8,941 nucleotides of DNA from Deltaproteobacteria bacterium (GCA_020853655.1 JADYYL010000147.1:1-8941); one strand, 5' to 3'; counted from the stretch's first letter, positions 1-6,249 are shown. Translations and numbers: made by a program. The notes: generated from the letters alone by a model not told the origin.

Positions 1-20
1 GGCTGGAAAGGAGTTGACCA

Positions 21-272
21 TTGGGTCGATCTTTCCACCTCGGAAACAATCTGGCGCATATGATCTTCTTTGTTGCCGCGCTCGCTATTACTTACGTCGC
101 GATGGACTTCTGGTTGAAATACTACCTCGATGGCCCATCAAGCGAGGCCGCGGCGCTCACCCGTCCGCAGCTCATGGAAGTGGATGAAGAAGCTTGGGCA
201 CCCGTTGACGGCAGTCTCACATGGGAAGAACGGGACGCCGATGACCTGCCACTCGAAGCAAACCGAGACTAG
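21..272 (+). CDS. Small single-span membrane protein of unknown function
   Basis: An 83-residue protein that I do not recognise. Residues 1-13 are short and polar. One hydrophobic helix spans about residues 14-32 (MIFFVAALAITYVAMDFWL). The tail is acidic (EVDEEAW, WEERDADDLPLE) and looks soluble. The start is taken as TTG at 21 because AAAGGAG at 8-13 lies seven bases upstream, and an in-frame TGA at 15-17 excludes a longer protein. An ATG at 60, right at the membrane helix, is the alternative start but has no good ribosome site. The basic N-terminus and acidic tail suggest an N-in, C-out topology, which is inference. It stands alone here and converges on the sugar transferase gene. Existence as a gene is likely; function is unknown. 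Confidence 0.55.
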   Translation: MGRSFHLGNNLAHMIFFVAALAITYVAMDFWLKYYLDGPSSEAAALTRPQLMEVDEEAWAPVDGSLTWEERDADDLPLEANRD

Positions 273-415
273 ATCGGTCGACAGTTCCGCTACGAAGAAT
301 TGTTCAACACTCTACGGAACCTCTGAAGAAGTCCCCACCCGGGGGCCACTCTTTCTCAATTGAATAGGTTCAGTCGCTCCAATCACGACTCTGTGAATAC
401 GGCACGCACGAGTGT

Positions 416-2062
416 TCAGCGCGCGCCCGTTCCGCGAAAGACGGCGGGTATTGTCTGCATCAACAGCGCGAAGTCGCGTGTGAGCGACCAATTATCGATG
501 TAGTCGAGATCCATCTTCGCCCACTGTTCAAAATCTGGGATGTCATTCCGCCCGTTGATCTGCCAAGTGCAAGTCATGCCGGGACGCATGCTCAATCGGC
601 GACGTTGCTTTCGCAAATAGTGCGACACCTCACTCGGCAGCGGTGGACGAGGTCCGACCAAACTCATGTCGCCTCGGAACACGTTCCACAGCTGAGGAAG
701 CTCATCGAGACTGTATCTGCGTAAAAATCGACCCACCCTCGTGATCCGCGGATCGTTCGTCATCTTGAATACGGGACCAGTCATCTCGTTGTACTTCTGA
801 AGTTTCGGGAGGATCGACTCGGCATCACTCACCATCGAGCGAAACTTCAACAAGGTGAAGCGCCTGCCGTTCAGCCCCACTCGCTCCTGCCGAAAAAACA
901 CCGGCCCTTTGCTCTCGAAACGAATCCATGTGGCGATCACCGCAAGGAGTGGGCTCAAAACGACAATGAGCACCATCGAAACGAGAGCATCGACGACACG
1001 CTTCAGAAAGATGCTCAACCCATCAGCCGGAACTCGTGAGTAGTGGATGAGCGGGACATCGCCGAAGTAACTGAGATCGCTCTTCAAGATTTCGAGGCTG
1101 AAGAAATCGGCCGCCAGGCTCACACCAACGCCCTCGTCTGCGCAGATCTGGCAGAGGTCCTCAATCTGGGCGAAGTGCTTGTTCACATCTGTAAAAAGCA
1201 CCTCATCGGTCGCGTACCGCTTGAGCGCATCTTCAAAAGTCGTGGGGTCGGCAACGATCTCGATAGGCACGACGCCTCGCGTCCCCGTGTCTCCCGTCCG
1301 ACGCGCGGTGCCGCTTCGGGCGTTCGCACGGCGGTCGAGTTCGCCTATCCCCTGCCCCTCAACGGCGTCGTCAAGAGCAAGAGCAACGAGCCCGATCACC
1401 CGCACTCCAAGCTCAGGTCGAGAAGTGATCTCATGCACAAGTCGGAGCGCCTGCTCCCCTGTTCCCGCGATGAGAACATTGCGGAAGTTTTTGCCTCGCA
1501 GTCGGAACAGCCGAAGCACCCAAAGAACAAAATGTCGTTCGACGAAGAGGCCAACCGCGCAAAATGCGCAGAAGAGACCGATCAAACTTCGGCTGAGATC
1601 GAGTTTGAGGAGGAAGAGCAGCGCGGCGAGGCAGAGGAACGCAATCGCGGAGGCAAACGACGTGATGCGAATGAGGGTCGCCGCCGAACTGAGCCGCATA
1701 CTGCGATACGCGCCGAGCCCTGAGAGCACGACGTTATAAACTGGGATCGCGAACGCGAGGACCACGAGATAGTCTTCGATGGGAGCGAGCGAAAGCGGCA
1801 CTGCGGCGGCCTTTACCCCTGCGGCACGAGCGAAGTCGATCAGTGGGTTGCGTAGCGCATACGAGAGGAAGAACATCGCGATGATGATCGCGTTATCGGC
1901 GAACCGCTCAATGCGGGCGATCGTCTTCCAGTGGCTCTTCAGCATATCCGTGCGGATTCCGTTTTGGTCGAATATCATCGGGAAGTCGGAGTTTTGCCCG
2001 ACATCGATGGCGGCCATGAATAGTGGCCGTCGACCGATCGGTTCATAACATCGGCCAAGCAA
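416..2062 (-). CDS. Polyprenyl-phosphate sugar-1-phosphate transferase (WcaJ/WbaP-type)
   Basis: A membrane enzyme expected to transfer a hexose-1-phosphate from a nucleotide sugar to undecaprenyl phosphate, the first step of exopolysaccharide or O-unit assembly. About 548 residues with the family's usual order: hydrophobic helices at about 57-75, 97-118, 133-155 and 158-178; a Rossmann-like domain starting at VLIAGTGEQALRL (196-208); a re-entrant helix at about 355-378; then the catalytic domain. Visible catalytic motifs are KFRSM (406-410), the Asp-Glu pair of SLDELPQ (D453, E454), SLVGPRPP (467-474) and RPGMTCTWQINGRN (493-506). An Arg/Gly/Thr-rich insert at about 240-262 interrupts the Rossmann domain. 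The start is unsure: TTG at 2062 sits next to a hairpin and lacks a ribosome site. In-frame ATGs at 2017, 1981 and 1948 are possible and still keep all helices. No other polysaccharide genes are in the window, so the sugar and product cannot be named. Confidence 0.93.
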   Translation of the reverse strand: MLGRCYEPIGRRPLFMAAIDVGQNSDFPMIFDQNGIRTDMLKSHWKTIARIERFADNAIIIAMFFLSYALRNPLIDFARAAGVKAAAVPLSLAPIEDYLVVLAFAIPVYNVVLSGLGAYRSMRLSSAATLIRITSFASAIAFLCLAALLFLLKLDLSRSLIGLFCAFCAVGLFVERHFVLWVLRLFRLRGKNFRNVLIAGTGEQALRLVHEITSRPELGVRVIGLVALALDDAVEGQGIGELDRRANARSGTARRTGDTGTRGVVPIEIVADPTTFEDALKRYATDEVLFTDVNKHFAQIEDLCQICADEGVGVSLAADFFSLEILKSDLSYFGDVPLIHYSRVPADGLSIFLKRVVDALVSMVLIVVLSPLLAVIATWIRFESKGPVFFRQERVGLNGRRFTLLKFRSMVSDAESILPKLQKYNEMTGPVFKMTNDPRITRVGRFLRRYSLDELPQLWNVFRGDMSLVGPRPPLPSEVSHYLRKQRRRLSMRPGMTCTWQINGRNDIPDFEQWAKMDLDYIDNWSLTRDFALLMQTIPAVFRGTGAR

Positions 2063-2063
2063 T

Positions 2064-2085
2064 CCCGCAAGGAAACGCGGGTTTT
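2064..2085. promoter_or_regulatory. Short hairpin in the divergent intergenic region
   Basis: CCCGC (2064-2068) pairs with GCGGG (2077-2081) around an eight-base loop, followed by TTTT at 2082-2085 on the plus strand. It lies between the sugar transferase and the Cys-rich mini-protein. Read on the plus strand it resembles a weak terminator or leader hairpin. Read on the minus strand it would fold directly against the TTG start at 2062, which argues for a start further inside that gene. A five-pair stem can arise by chance. Confidence 0.3.
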
Positions 2086-2108
2086 GAAAAGTGGAGAGGG
2101 AGCGACCT

Positions 2109-2297
2109 GTGGAAAGCGAGAAACCAGAAATTGACCGAGCGCTTGAGCCACGCGCGGTGAGAGAAACAGCGGTCGTGACTCACGCCGACGATCACTGTCC
2201 GGTGTGTGGAGCGGCGCTCACGCATGAGAAGTGCAAAGTCGTTTGCCGCAGCAACACCTGCGTGTACCGGATCGTGTTTAATTGCTCCGAGTTCTGA
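2109..2297 (+). CDS. Cys-rich zinc-ribbon-like mini-protein
   Basis: A 62-residue protein with a charged N-terminal half (ESEKPEIDRALEPRAVRETAVV) and a compact Cys-rich C-terminal half. The C-terminal half starts at HCPVCGAAL, continues through EKCKVVCRSNTC, and ends VYRIVFNCSEF. There are six cysteines in the last 33 residues, at positions 30, 33, 42, 46, 51 and 59. The CPxCG knuckle followed by further Cys pairs is typical of small zinc ribbons. The exact family is not recognised and metal binding is inferred. GTG at 2109 is preferred because GGAGAGGGAG (2093-2102) lies six bases upstream. GTG at 2091 would add six residues but lacks a ribosome site. It diverges from the sugar transferase and converges on rpiA. 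Its stop codon lies in a seven-pair hairpin. The ordered Cys pattern supports a real gene. Confidence 0.7.
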   Translation: MESEKPEIDRALEPRAVRETAVVTHADDHCPVCGAALTHEKCKVVCRSNTCVYRIVFNCSEF

Positions 2298-2303
2298 ACT
2301 CGG
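2287..2303 (+). repeat. 7-bp hairpin overlapping the mini-protein stop codon
   Basis: CCGAGTT (2287-2293) and AACTCGG (2297-2303) are perfect inverted arms around CTG. The TGA stop at 2295-2297 lies in the loop and first arm base. No T-run follows, so it is not a standard intrinsic terminator. It may stabilise the mRNA 3' end or be a weak or rho-assisted end. Confidence 0.45.
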
Positions 2304-2428
2304 TTCGAGATGTGGTTGAGCCATTCGTAGGTTTCGACACACCGCCTCGACAAGATGACGCCGTGGCGCCTTGGTGAGGTCCCGCTGGACCGATACCGGA
2401 GTGATGCAGAGCTTTCGGGAGTGCGGCT

Positions 2429-2448
2429 GAAAATCTTAGCTGATTTTC
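2429..2448 (-). repeat. 7-bp AT-rich hairpin overlapping the rpiA stop codon
   Basis: GAAAATC (2429-2435) and GATTTTC (2442-2448) are perfect inverted arms around a six-base loop that contains the rpiA TAA stop (plus-strand TTA at 2436-2438). The stem is AT-rich and no T-run follows the arm, so termination would be weak. It could be an mRNA 3'-end structure. Confidence 0.4.
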
Positions 2449-3194
2449 CGGTCGCCCGAGCCGTCCGGGAGCCTCGACCAAACAACGCCATCGCGAACGA
2501 AGATGACTTCGCGGGTCAGTCCAACAAATATCCCCGTCTCGACAACCCCGGTCACCAACTTCAGTCGGTCAGCCAACGCCGGGTCAACGACCGGGAATAT
2601 CGCATCGAGAAGGAGGTTGCCGTGTTCGGTGACGGCCGGAACGAGCTTATCGGAGGCGATCAATGGAGCTTCTCCGGGGGACAGAGCGGTCAGCTGGAGC
2701 GTCGCATATTGATACGACGCGGCACGGAGAAATACTCGCGTCGCACCGAGCGCGCGGAGCTGCGCCTCCACGTCATCGACAGCCTCGGGAATCACTTCGA
2801 TCGGTACAGGGAATCGTTCGCCAAGGCGCGACACGAGCTTGTCCGCGGTCGCCAGCACCACTATTCCCCCCGCTCGGCGCGCGACGACCTTTTCGGCGAG
2901 CAGCGCTCCGCCGACACCTTTGATGAGATTGAATTGCGGGTCGATTTCATCCGCGCCGTCGAATGCAAACTGCATCGACTCGTTTCCGGTTGGCGCGAGG
3001 ACGTTAATGCCGAGGGAACGCGCGAGGCGTGTCGAATGAGGCGAAGTCGAGAAAGCGCGAATGTTCAACCGCTCTTGCTTCACGCGGACGCCGATCGCTG
3101 CGATCGCAGCTTCCGCCGTCCTGCCCGAACCGATGCCGATCGTATCGCCGTCTTTGACTCGAGCGGCGATGACCTTCGCGACAAGTTCTTTCAT
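2436..3194 (-). CDS. rpiA: Ribose-5-phosphate isomerase A
   Basis: A cytosolic enzyme interconverting ribose-5-phosphate and ribulose-5-phosphate in the non-oxidative pentose phosphate pathway. The 252 residues contain the family landmarks in order: phosphate loop GIGSGRT (20-26), FDGADEID (78-85), IKGVGGALLAEKVVA (91-105), FPVPIEVIP, TEHGNLLLD and GVVETGIFVGL. D79, D82, K92 and E101 correspond, by a constant offset of two, to the E. coli catalytic residues D81, D84, K94 and E103. Some motif positions differ from the common form: GSGRT rather than GTGST, and KGVGGALLAEK rather than KGGGGALxREK. The protein is somewhat longer than the usual 220-235 residues, with a polar C-terminal extension. 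ATG at 3194 gives the standard N-terminus but has only a poor ribosome site. It lies 22 bp downstream of tRNA-Arg in the same orientation, with no terminator visible between them, so co-transcription with tRNA processing is plausible. Confidence 0.95.
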   Translation of the reverse strand: MKELVAKVIAARVKDGDTIGIGSGRTAEAAIAAIGVRVKQERLNIRAFSTSPHSTRLARSLGINVLAPTGNESMQFAFDGADEIDPQFNLIKGVGGALLAEKVVARRAGGIVVLATADKLVSRLGERFPVPIEVIPEAVDDVEAQLRALGATRVFLRAASYQYATLQLTALSPGEAPLIASDKLVPAVTEHGNLLLDAIFPVVDPALADRLKLVTGVVETGIFVGLTREVIFVRDGVVWSRLPDGSGDRKIS

Positions 3195-3216
3195 TGGAGA
3201 ATTCCGGAGAATATCC

Positions 3217-3290
3217 TGCGCCCTGAGGGATTCGAACCCCCGACCTACTGGTTCGAAGCCAGTTGCTCTATCCAGCTGAGCTAAGGACGC
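3217..3290 (-). tRNA. tRNA-Arg (anticodon UCG)
   Basis: A 74-base cloverleaf on the minus strand. The acceptor stem GCGTCCT pairs with AGGGCGC (with G-U pairs) and the discriminator is A at 3217. The D arm is GCTC/GAGC. The anticodon stem ACTGG/CCAGT carries loop CTTCGAA, giving anticodon TCG (reads CGA/CGG). The variable loop has five bases. The T arm GGGGG/CCCTC carries TTCGAAT. CCA is not encoded; the bases that follow are GGA. rpiA starts 22 bases downstream. Confidence 0.97.
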
Positions 3291-3304
3291 GCGTGATGCG
3301 GGAA

Positions 3305-3333
3305 ACTCTTCAACAATGATGCGCTGAAGTCAA
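3305..3333 (-). promoter_or_regulatory. Possible promoter for tRNA-Arg/rpiA
   Basis: On the minus strand TTGACT (3333-3328) is a close match to a -35 box. It is followed after 17 bases by AAGAGT (3310-3305), a poor -10 box, which ends 14 bases before the tRNA 5' end. Spacing is good but the -10 match is only three of six, so this is tentative. Confidence 0.3.
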
Positions 3334-3367
3334 GTTAACGCTGCATAGTTGCGAAAAGTTCGGGCAA

Positions 3368-3402
3368 TCTGAAAAAGTCGTCCGGACGGCGACTTTTTCA
3401 GA
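3368..3402 (-). terminator. Strong symmetric intrinsic terminator
   Basis: A perfect 13-base inverted repeat: TCTGAAAAAGTCG (3368-3380) and CGACTTTTTCAGA (3390-3402). Two more pairs (one T-G) form inside, leaving a five-base loop. The A-run and T-run lie within the arms, so it can act in either direction. It lies 44 bp past the acyl-CoA dehydrogenase stop and ends that minus-strand operon before the tRNA-rpiA unit. Confidence 0.85.
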
Positions 3403-3445
3403 GCCCTGCGGTGCGTTGAACTCATCGTCCGCAGAATCGAGTCCC

Positions 3446-4543
3446 CTACCGACCCAGCGCACTCTGCGCCAAGATGCGATAACTCTCCTCCGCCAGTCCG
3501 AACAGGCTTGACAACATCTGAGCGCGACGAAGATAGAGGTGCAAGTCGTATTCGTAGGTAAACCCGATACCGCCATGTGCCTGCAAGCACGCTTCAATCG
3601 CCGACGGGATGCTCTCGCTGCAGAAGCCCTTTGCGGCGGCGACAGCCTCATGAAACTGGGATTCCGACGCGTCGGCCGTCCATGCGGCGACACGGACGAG
3701 CGATTCGGCGCTCTCGATTGAGACCAGTGCATCCGCAAGCTTGTGCTGGATTGCCTGAAAAGTCCCGATCGAAGCACCGAACTGCTTCCGCGTTTTGACA
3801 TACTCCGTGGTCATCTCCAGGACGGTTCGTCCGCATCCGACGAGCTCAGCACTTGAAGCAACCTGCGTGACCAGAGAAGCCCGAGCACCGTTCTCGACGC
3901 GTCCGATGACAACCGCAGGCGTATCGATCAGCACACACTCGCTAAAGCGCCGAACGAGGTCGATGGTCTCTGTTGGTTGCGGCGACAGGTCTGCAGTTCG
4001 AAGACGACAGAGAACGAGCGTTCCCCGCTCTGCGAGCGCTGTAACGAAGACGTCGCTCGAGCGCTCGAGCGAGGGAACCAGAGAGAGCCCACCGTTCAGT
4101 CGGCATGCGCTACCCGGTACCTGCTCACCCACCGCCCGCGGGATCGCGGCGACGTCTTCGAGCACCCCAACGGGGGCAGTCGCGCGGATCATTCCGGCTG
4201 CAATTCCGGAGAGCAACTCGTCCCGCAGTGCGCCGGATTCGCATGAGCAGAGCAACGGATAGGCGATCCCCAACGTTTCAAAAATCGGTAATGGACTGAG
4301 GACTCGGGCCTGTTCCTGCAGAATCGCAGCAAGCCCACGCACCCCGAAGCCAAGCCCCCCATGATCCTCCGACAACGCCGCCGCAAAAACACCGAGCGCC
4401 GCGAGCTCCGTCCATACCGGACCATCAGCCTCGTAGGGTTGGGCAGCGACCTTCCGAAGCGATTCCGCAGGAATGCGCTCGGCAAGTAGTTGTCGCAGCG
4501 CCGGGAGGAACTCGTTCAAGTCGGACTGGAGCAGGAAAGACAT
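3446..4543 (-). CDS. Divergent acyl-CoA dehydrogenase family protein, probably catalytically degenerate
   Basis: 365 residues with the acyl-CoA dehydrogenase fold: N-terminal helical domain (WTELAALGVFAAALSEDHGGLGFG, 44-67), a middle domain, and C-terminal helices (TTEYVKTRKQFGASIGTFQAIQHKLAD, 245-271; AHGGIGFTYEYDLHLYLRRA, 322-341). The middle domain lacks the usual flavin-contact motif TEPxAGSD; the equivalent stretch reads RATAPVGVLEDVAA. Aligned by eye to the neighbour at 5104-6249, the helix-G catalytic Glu position is Thr226 and the alternative C-terminal Glu position (MCAD E376) is Phe348. The family is known to form flavin-dependent homotetramers or, in actinobacterial steroid degradation, heterotetramers with one active subunit type. 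Here a non-catalytic partner role is inferred. It is second in an operon, 18 bases after the DUF59 gene stop. ATG at 4543 is the natural start, although no strong ribosome site is visible. Confidence 0.9.
   Translation of the reverse strand: MSFLLQSDLNEFLPALRQLLAERIPAESLRKVAAQPYEADGPVWTELAALGVFAAALSEDHGGLGFGVRGLAAILQEQARVLSPLPIFETLGIAYPLLCSCESGALRDELLSGIAAGMIRATAPVGVLEDVAAIPRAVGEQVPGSACRLNGGLSLVPSLERSSDVFVTALAERGTLVLCRLRTADLSPQPTETIDLVRRFSECVLIDTPAVVIGRVENGARASLVTQVASSAELVGCGRTVLEMTTEYVKTRKQFGASIGTFQAIQHKLADALVSIESAESLVRVAAWTADASESQFHEAVAAAKGFCSESIPSAIEACLQAHGGIGFTYEYDLHLYLRRAQMLSSLFGLAEESYRILAQSALGR
4053..4072. repeat. 20-bp perfect palindrome inside the dehydrogenase gene
   Basis: TCGCTCGAGCGCTCGAGCGA is its own reverse complement over all 20 bases and contains two CTCGAG hexamers. 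It encodes part of SLERSSD in the divergent dehydrogenase. Serine and arginine codon choice could produce it, but a perfect 20-base match is uncommon by chance in a window of this size. Confidence 0.6.
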
Positions 4544-4561
4544 AGAGTCGGGTGAATAAGG

Positions 4562-4870
4562 TTATACGAGGCCGAGCAATTCACGGAGTTCTTGCGACGG
4601 CTCCCAGGGAGGATCGAAAGTCACTTTGACTTCGGTTTTCCCAATTCCTTCGAGCGCCTGTGTCTTCTGCACAATCTCGTCCACAATTTGAGGCCCCGCG
4701 GGACAGGCGGGTGAAGTGAAGGTCATGGTGACCACAAGCGTTCCGTCGGCGACCGCAAGGTCGTAGATCAGTCCGAGGGTCCACACGTCCAGATATATCT
4801 CGGGATCCAAGATCGTCTTGAGCGCCGCAACGATCTCTTCTTTGCCAGCAGGTACTGTTTGCGATTCCAA
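4562..4870 (-). CDS. MIP18/DUF59-family Fe-S cluster assembly protein (PaaD/SufT-like)
   Basis: A 102-residue single-domain protein of the MIP18 (DUF59) family, whose members help mature iron-sulfur proteins. Visible marks are ILDPEIYLDVWTLGLIYDL (20-38), MTFTSPACPAGPQI (49-62) with the conserved Cys56, and VTFDPPWEPSQEL (83-95), close to the family's WDPPW end motif. It is a bare domain without the longer N-terminus of SufT proteins. TTG at 4870 is chosen because AGAGG lies nine bases upstream; the next in-frame starts would cut into the domain. It is the first gene of a minus-strand operon with the divergent acyl-CoA dehydrogenase, 18 bases apart. Acyl-CoA dehydrogenases carry flavin, not Fe-S, so the link may be through a downstream partner such as the Fe-S electron-transfer flavoprotein oxidoreductase. 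That link is speculation. Confidence 0.9.
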   Translation of the reverse strand: MESQTVPAGKEEIVAALKTILDPEIYLDVWTLGLIYDLAVADGTLVVTMTFTSPACPAGPQIVDEIVQKTQALEGIGKTEVKVTFDPPWEPSQELRELLGLV

Positions 4871-4884
4871 TGTGAGGGACCTCT

Positions 4885-4921
4885 TGTCATGACATGACTG
4901 TCATGGTCGTTACTGTCGTGG
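4885..4921. promoter_or_regulatory. Candidate operator between divergent acyl-CoA dehydrogenase operons
   Basis: CATGACA (4888-4894) and TGTCATG (4899-4905) form a perfect inverted repeat with a four-base spacer. TGTCATGACA (4885-4894) is itself a perfect 10-bp palindrome. TGTC(A/G)TG recurs in direct orientation at 4885, 4899 and 4914, that is 14 and 15 bases apart. The cluster starts 15 bp upstream of the DUF59 gene and lies about 180 bp upstream of the dehydrogenase at 5104. It suits a dimeric repressor such as a TetR- or GntR-type fatty-acid regulator, but no regulator gene is in the window. The rest of the 4871-5103 intergenic region shows no confident promoter boxes. Confidence 0.5.
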
Positions 4922-5103
4922 GCGGAATTGCCGAGTTCGGTGCTCCATTCCTGAAGCCTGGGGGTTCACGACTGTTACCCAACTCGTGTGAAATAGTAAT
5001 AGCTTCGCGCGGTTTCCGGCGGTATTTAACCACTTTCGGCGATCGGGATCGAGCGCTCTTTTCCCTCGCTCCTCGAACCTCACGTTCTTAAGCGGCGGCC
5101 ACC

Positions 5104-6249
5104 ATGGGCATCTACAACGAAGAGCATCAGATATTCCGGGACAGCGTTCGTAAGTTTTGCTCCGCGCAGATCACGCCACGCGTGAAAGACTGGGAAGACG
5201 CGAAGCACTTTCCGGACGAGGTCTTCGAGCAGCTCGGTGCGCAGGGCTTCCTGGGCGTTCTGCTGGACGAACGATGGGGAGGCGCCGGGGCAGACTATTT
5301 GATGGCCGGGGCGTGGTGCGAGGAGTTCGGCCGTGTGCCCGCCGTTGGGCTGACGATTGCAGTCAACATGCACTCACTCGTGATTGCGCCGACCCTTCAG
5401 CGATTCGGGACGGAGACGGCAAAGGCTCAGTTCCTCCCCGGAAGCGCCGCGGGCACCATGATCGGCGCGTATGCATTCACCGAGCCGGGAGCAGGAAGTG
5501 ACCTCACCTCCATCCAGACGAAGGCAGTCGAAGCCGACGGCGGATACGTTCTTAACGGTTCGAAGATATTTATCACGAATGGAGCTCGCGCCGACTACGT
5601 TCTTGTCCTTGCGCGGACTTCGGCGGGCACCGGGTATGACGGATTTACCACCTTTCTGGTCGACACCACGTGGAGTGGATTTCGCGTCGAGCGAACCCTA
5701 TCAAAACTTGGTTGGCATTCTTCTGATACAGCCGAGTTGACGTTCACCGACGTGCGAGTGCCAAAGGAGTATGTGCTCGGACAGCCGGGGCGGGGCTGGT
5801 ACCAAGCGATGGAATCGTTGCAGTGGGAACGGTTGATGCTCACACTCAACGCGCTAGGCGGAGCGATGGCGTGCCTTGAGTCGACGGCAACCTATGTCGC
5901 CGATCGTCGAGTTTTCGGTAAGCCCGTCGCGTCGTTCGACAATACTCGAGAAGTGCTCACACGCCTTTGGGCCAAGCACCGGAGCGCTCTGGCGCTCACC
6001 CACCATGCGCTCGATCTGCTTCACCGCGGCGAACGGTGTCGGAAGGAATCGAGCCTCGCAAAGCTCTACGGATGTGAGCTGGCTATCGAGATCGCAGACC
6101 GATGTCTGCAACTCCATGGGGGATACGGCTACACCACGGAGTTCCTTCCCGAGCGGTGGCTGCGAGACCTTCGGCTGAACACGATCGGTGGCGGGACAAG
6201 TGAAATCATGGCTCGCATCGCCGCTGGCGAAATGCTCGCTGGTTCGTGA
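5104..6249 (+). CDS. Acyl-CoA dehydrogenase (canonical, isovaleryl/long-chain-like active site)
   Basis: A flavoenzyme that introduces the alpha-beta double bond into an acyl-CoA and passes electrons to electron-transfer flavoprotein. The 381 residues contain all family marks: EEHQIFRDSVRKFC (6-19), AYAFTEPGAGSD (122-133), KIFITNGARADYVLV (154-168), LGWHSSDTAELTF (202-214), ATYVADRRVFG (262-272), QLHGGYGYTTEF (336-347) and IGGGTSEIM (361-369). The MCAD-type Glu before the last Gly-Thr is Gly here. E242 in SLQWERLML instead aligns with the helix-G Glu used by isovaleryl-CoA and long-chain dehydrogenases, which suggests but does not prove a branched or long substrate. The ATG start is firm: an in-frame TAA ends at 5091. 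No Shine-Dalgarno sequence is visible. It is divergent from the DUF59-dehydrogenase operon, across the putative operator, and convergent with the peroxiredoxin gene. No terminator is visible in the 94-bp gap after it. Confidence 0.96.
   Translation: MGIYNEEHQIFRDSVRKFCSAQITPRVKDWEDAKHFPDEVFEQLGAQGFLGVLLDERWGGAGADYLMAGAWCEEFGRVPAVGLTIAVNMHSLVIAPTLQRFGTETAKAQFLPGSAAGTMIGAYAFTEPGAGSDLTSIQTKAVEADGGYVLNGSKIFITNGARADYVLVLARTSAGTGYDGFTTFLVDTTWSGFRVERTLSKLGWHSSDTAELTFTDVRVPKEYVLGQPGRGWYQAMESLQWERLMLTLNALGGAMACLESTATYVADRRVFGKPVASFDNTREVLTRLWAKHRSALALTHHALDLLHRGERCRKESSLAKLYGCELAIEIADRCLQLHGGYGYTTEFLPERWLRDLRLNTIGGGTSEIMARIAAGEMLAGS

Noticed and set aside
333..345. CCCC/GGGG inverted repeat as a terminator between the membrane protein and the sugar transferase
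   Set aside because: The stem is only about four pairs, and the tail is CCACTCTTTCTC rather than a T-run.
1043..1723. Long plus-strand open frame of 226 codons
   Set aside because: It lies wholly antisense to the sugar transferase, whose protein has clear family motifs; the plus-strand product has no recognisable features.
2355..3284. Plus-strand open frame of 309 codons
   Set aside because: It is antisense to rpiA and runs into the tRNA; its product is Arg-rich and without motifs, as expected of a shadow frame in GC-rich DNA.
4894..5091. Plus-strand 65-codon frame in the divergent intergenic region, in frame with the dehydrogenase start
   Set aside because: It has no ribosome site, begins inside the putative operator and shows no family features. 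A TAA at 5089-5091 separates it from the dehydrogenase, so it is not an N-terminal extension either.
5092..5107. GCCACCATGG context at the dehydrogenase start, resembling a eukaryotic initiation context
   Set aside because: All surrounding genes and the tRNA are bacterial in form; the match is coincidental.
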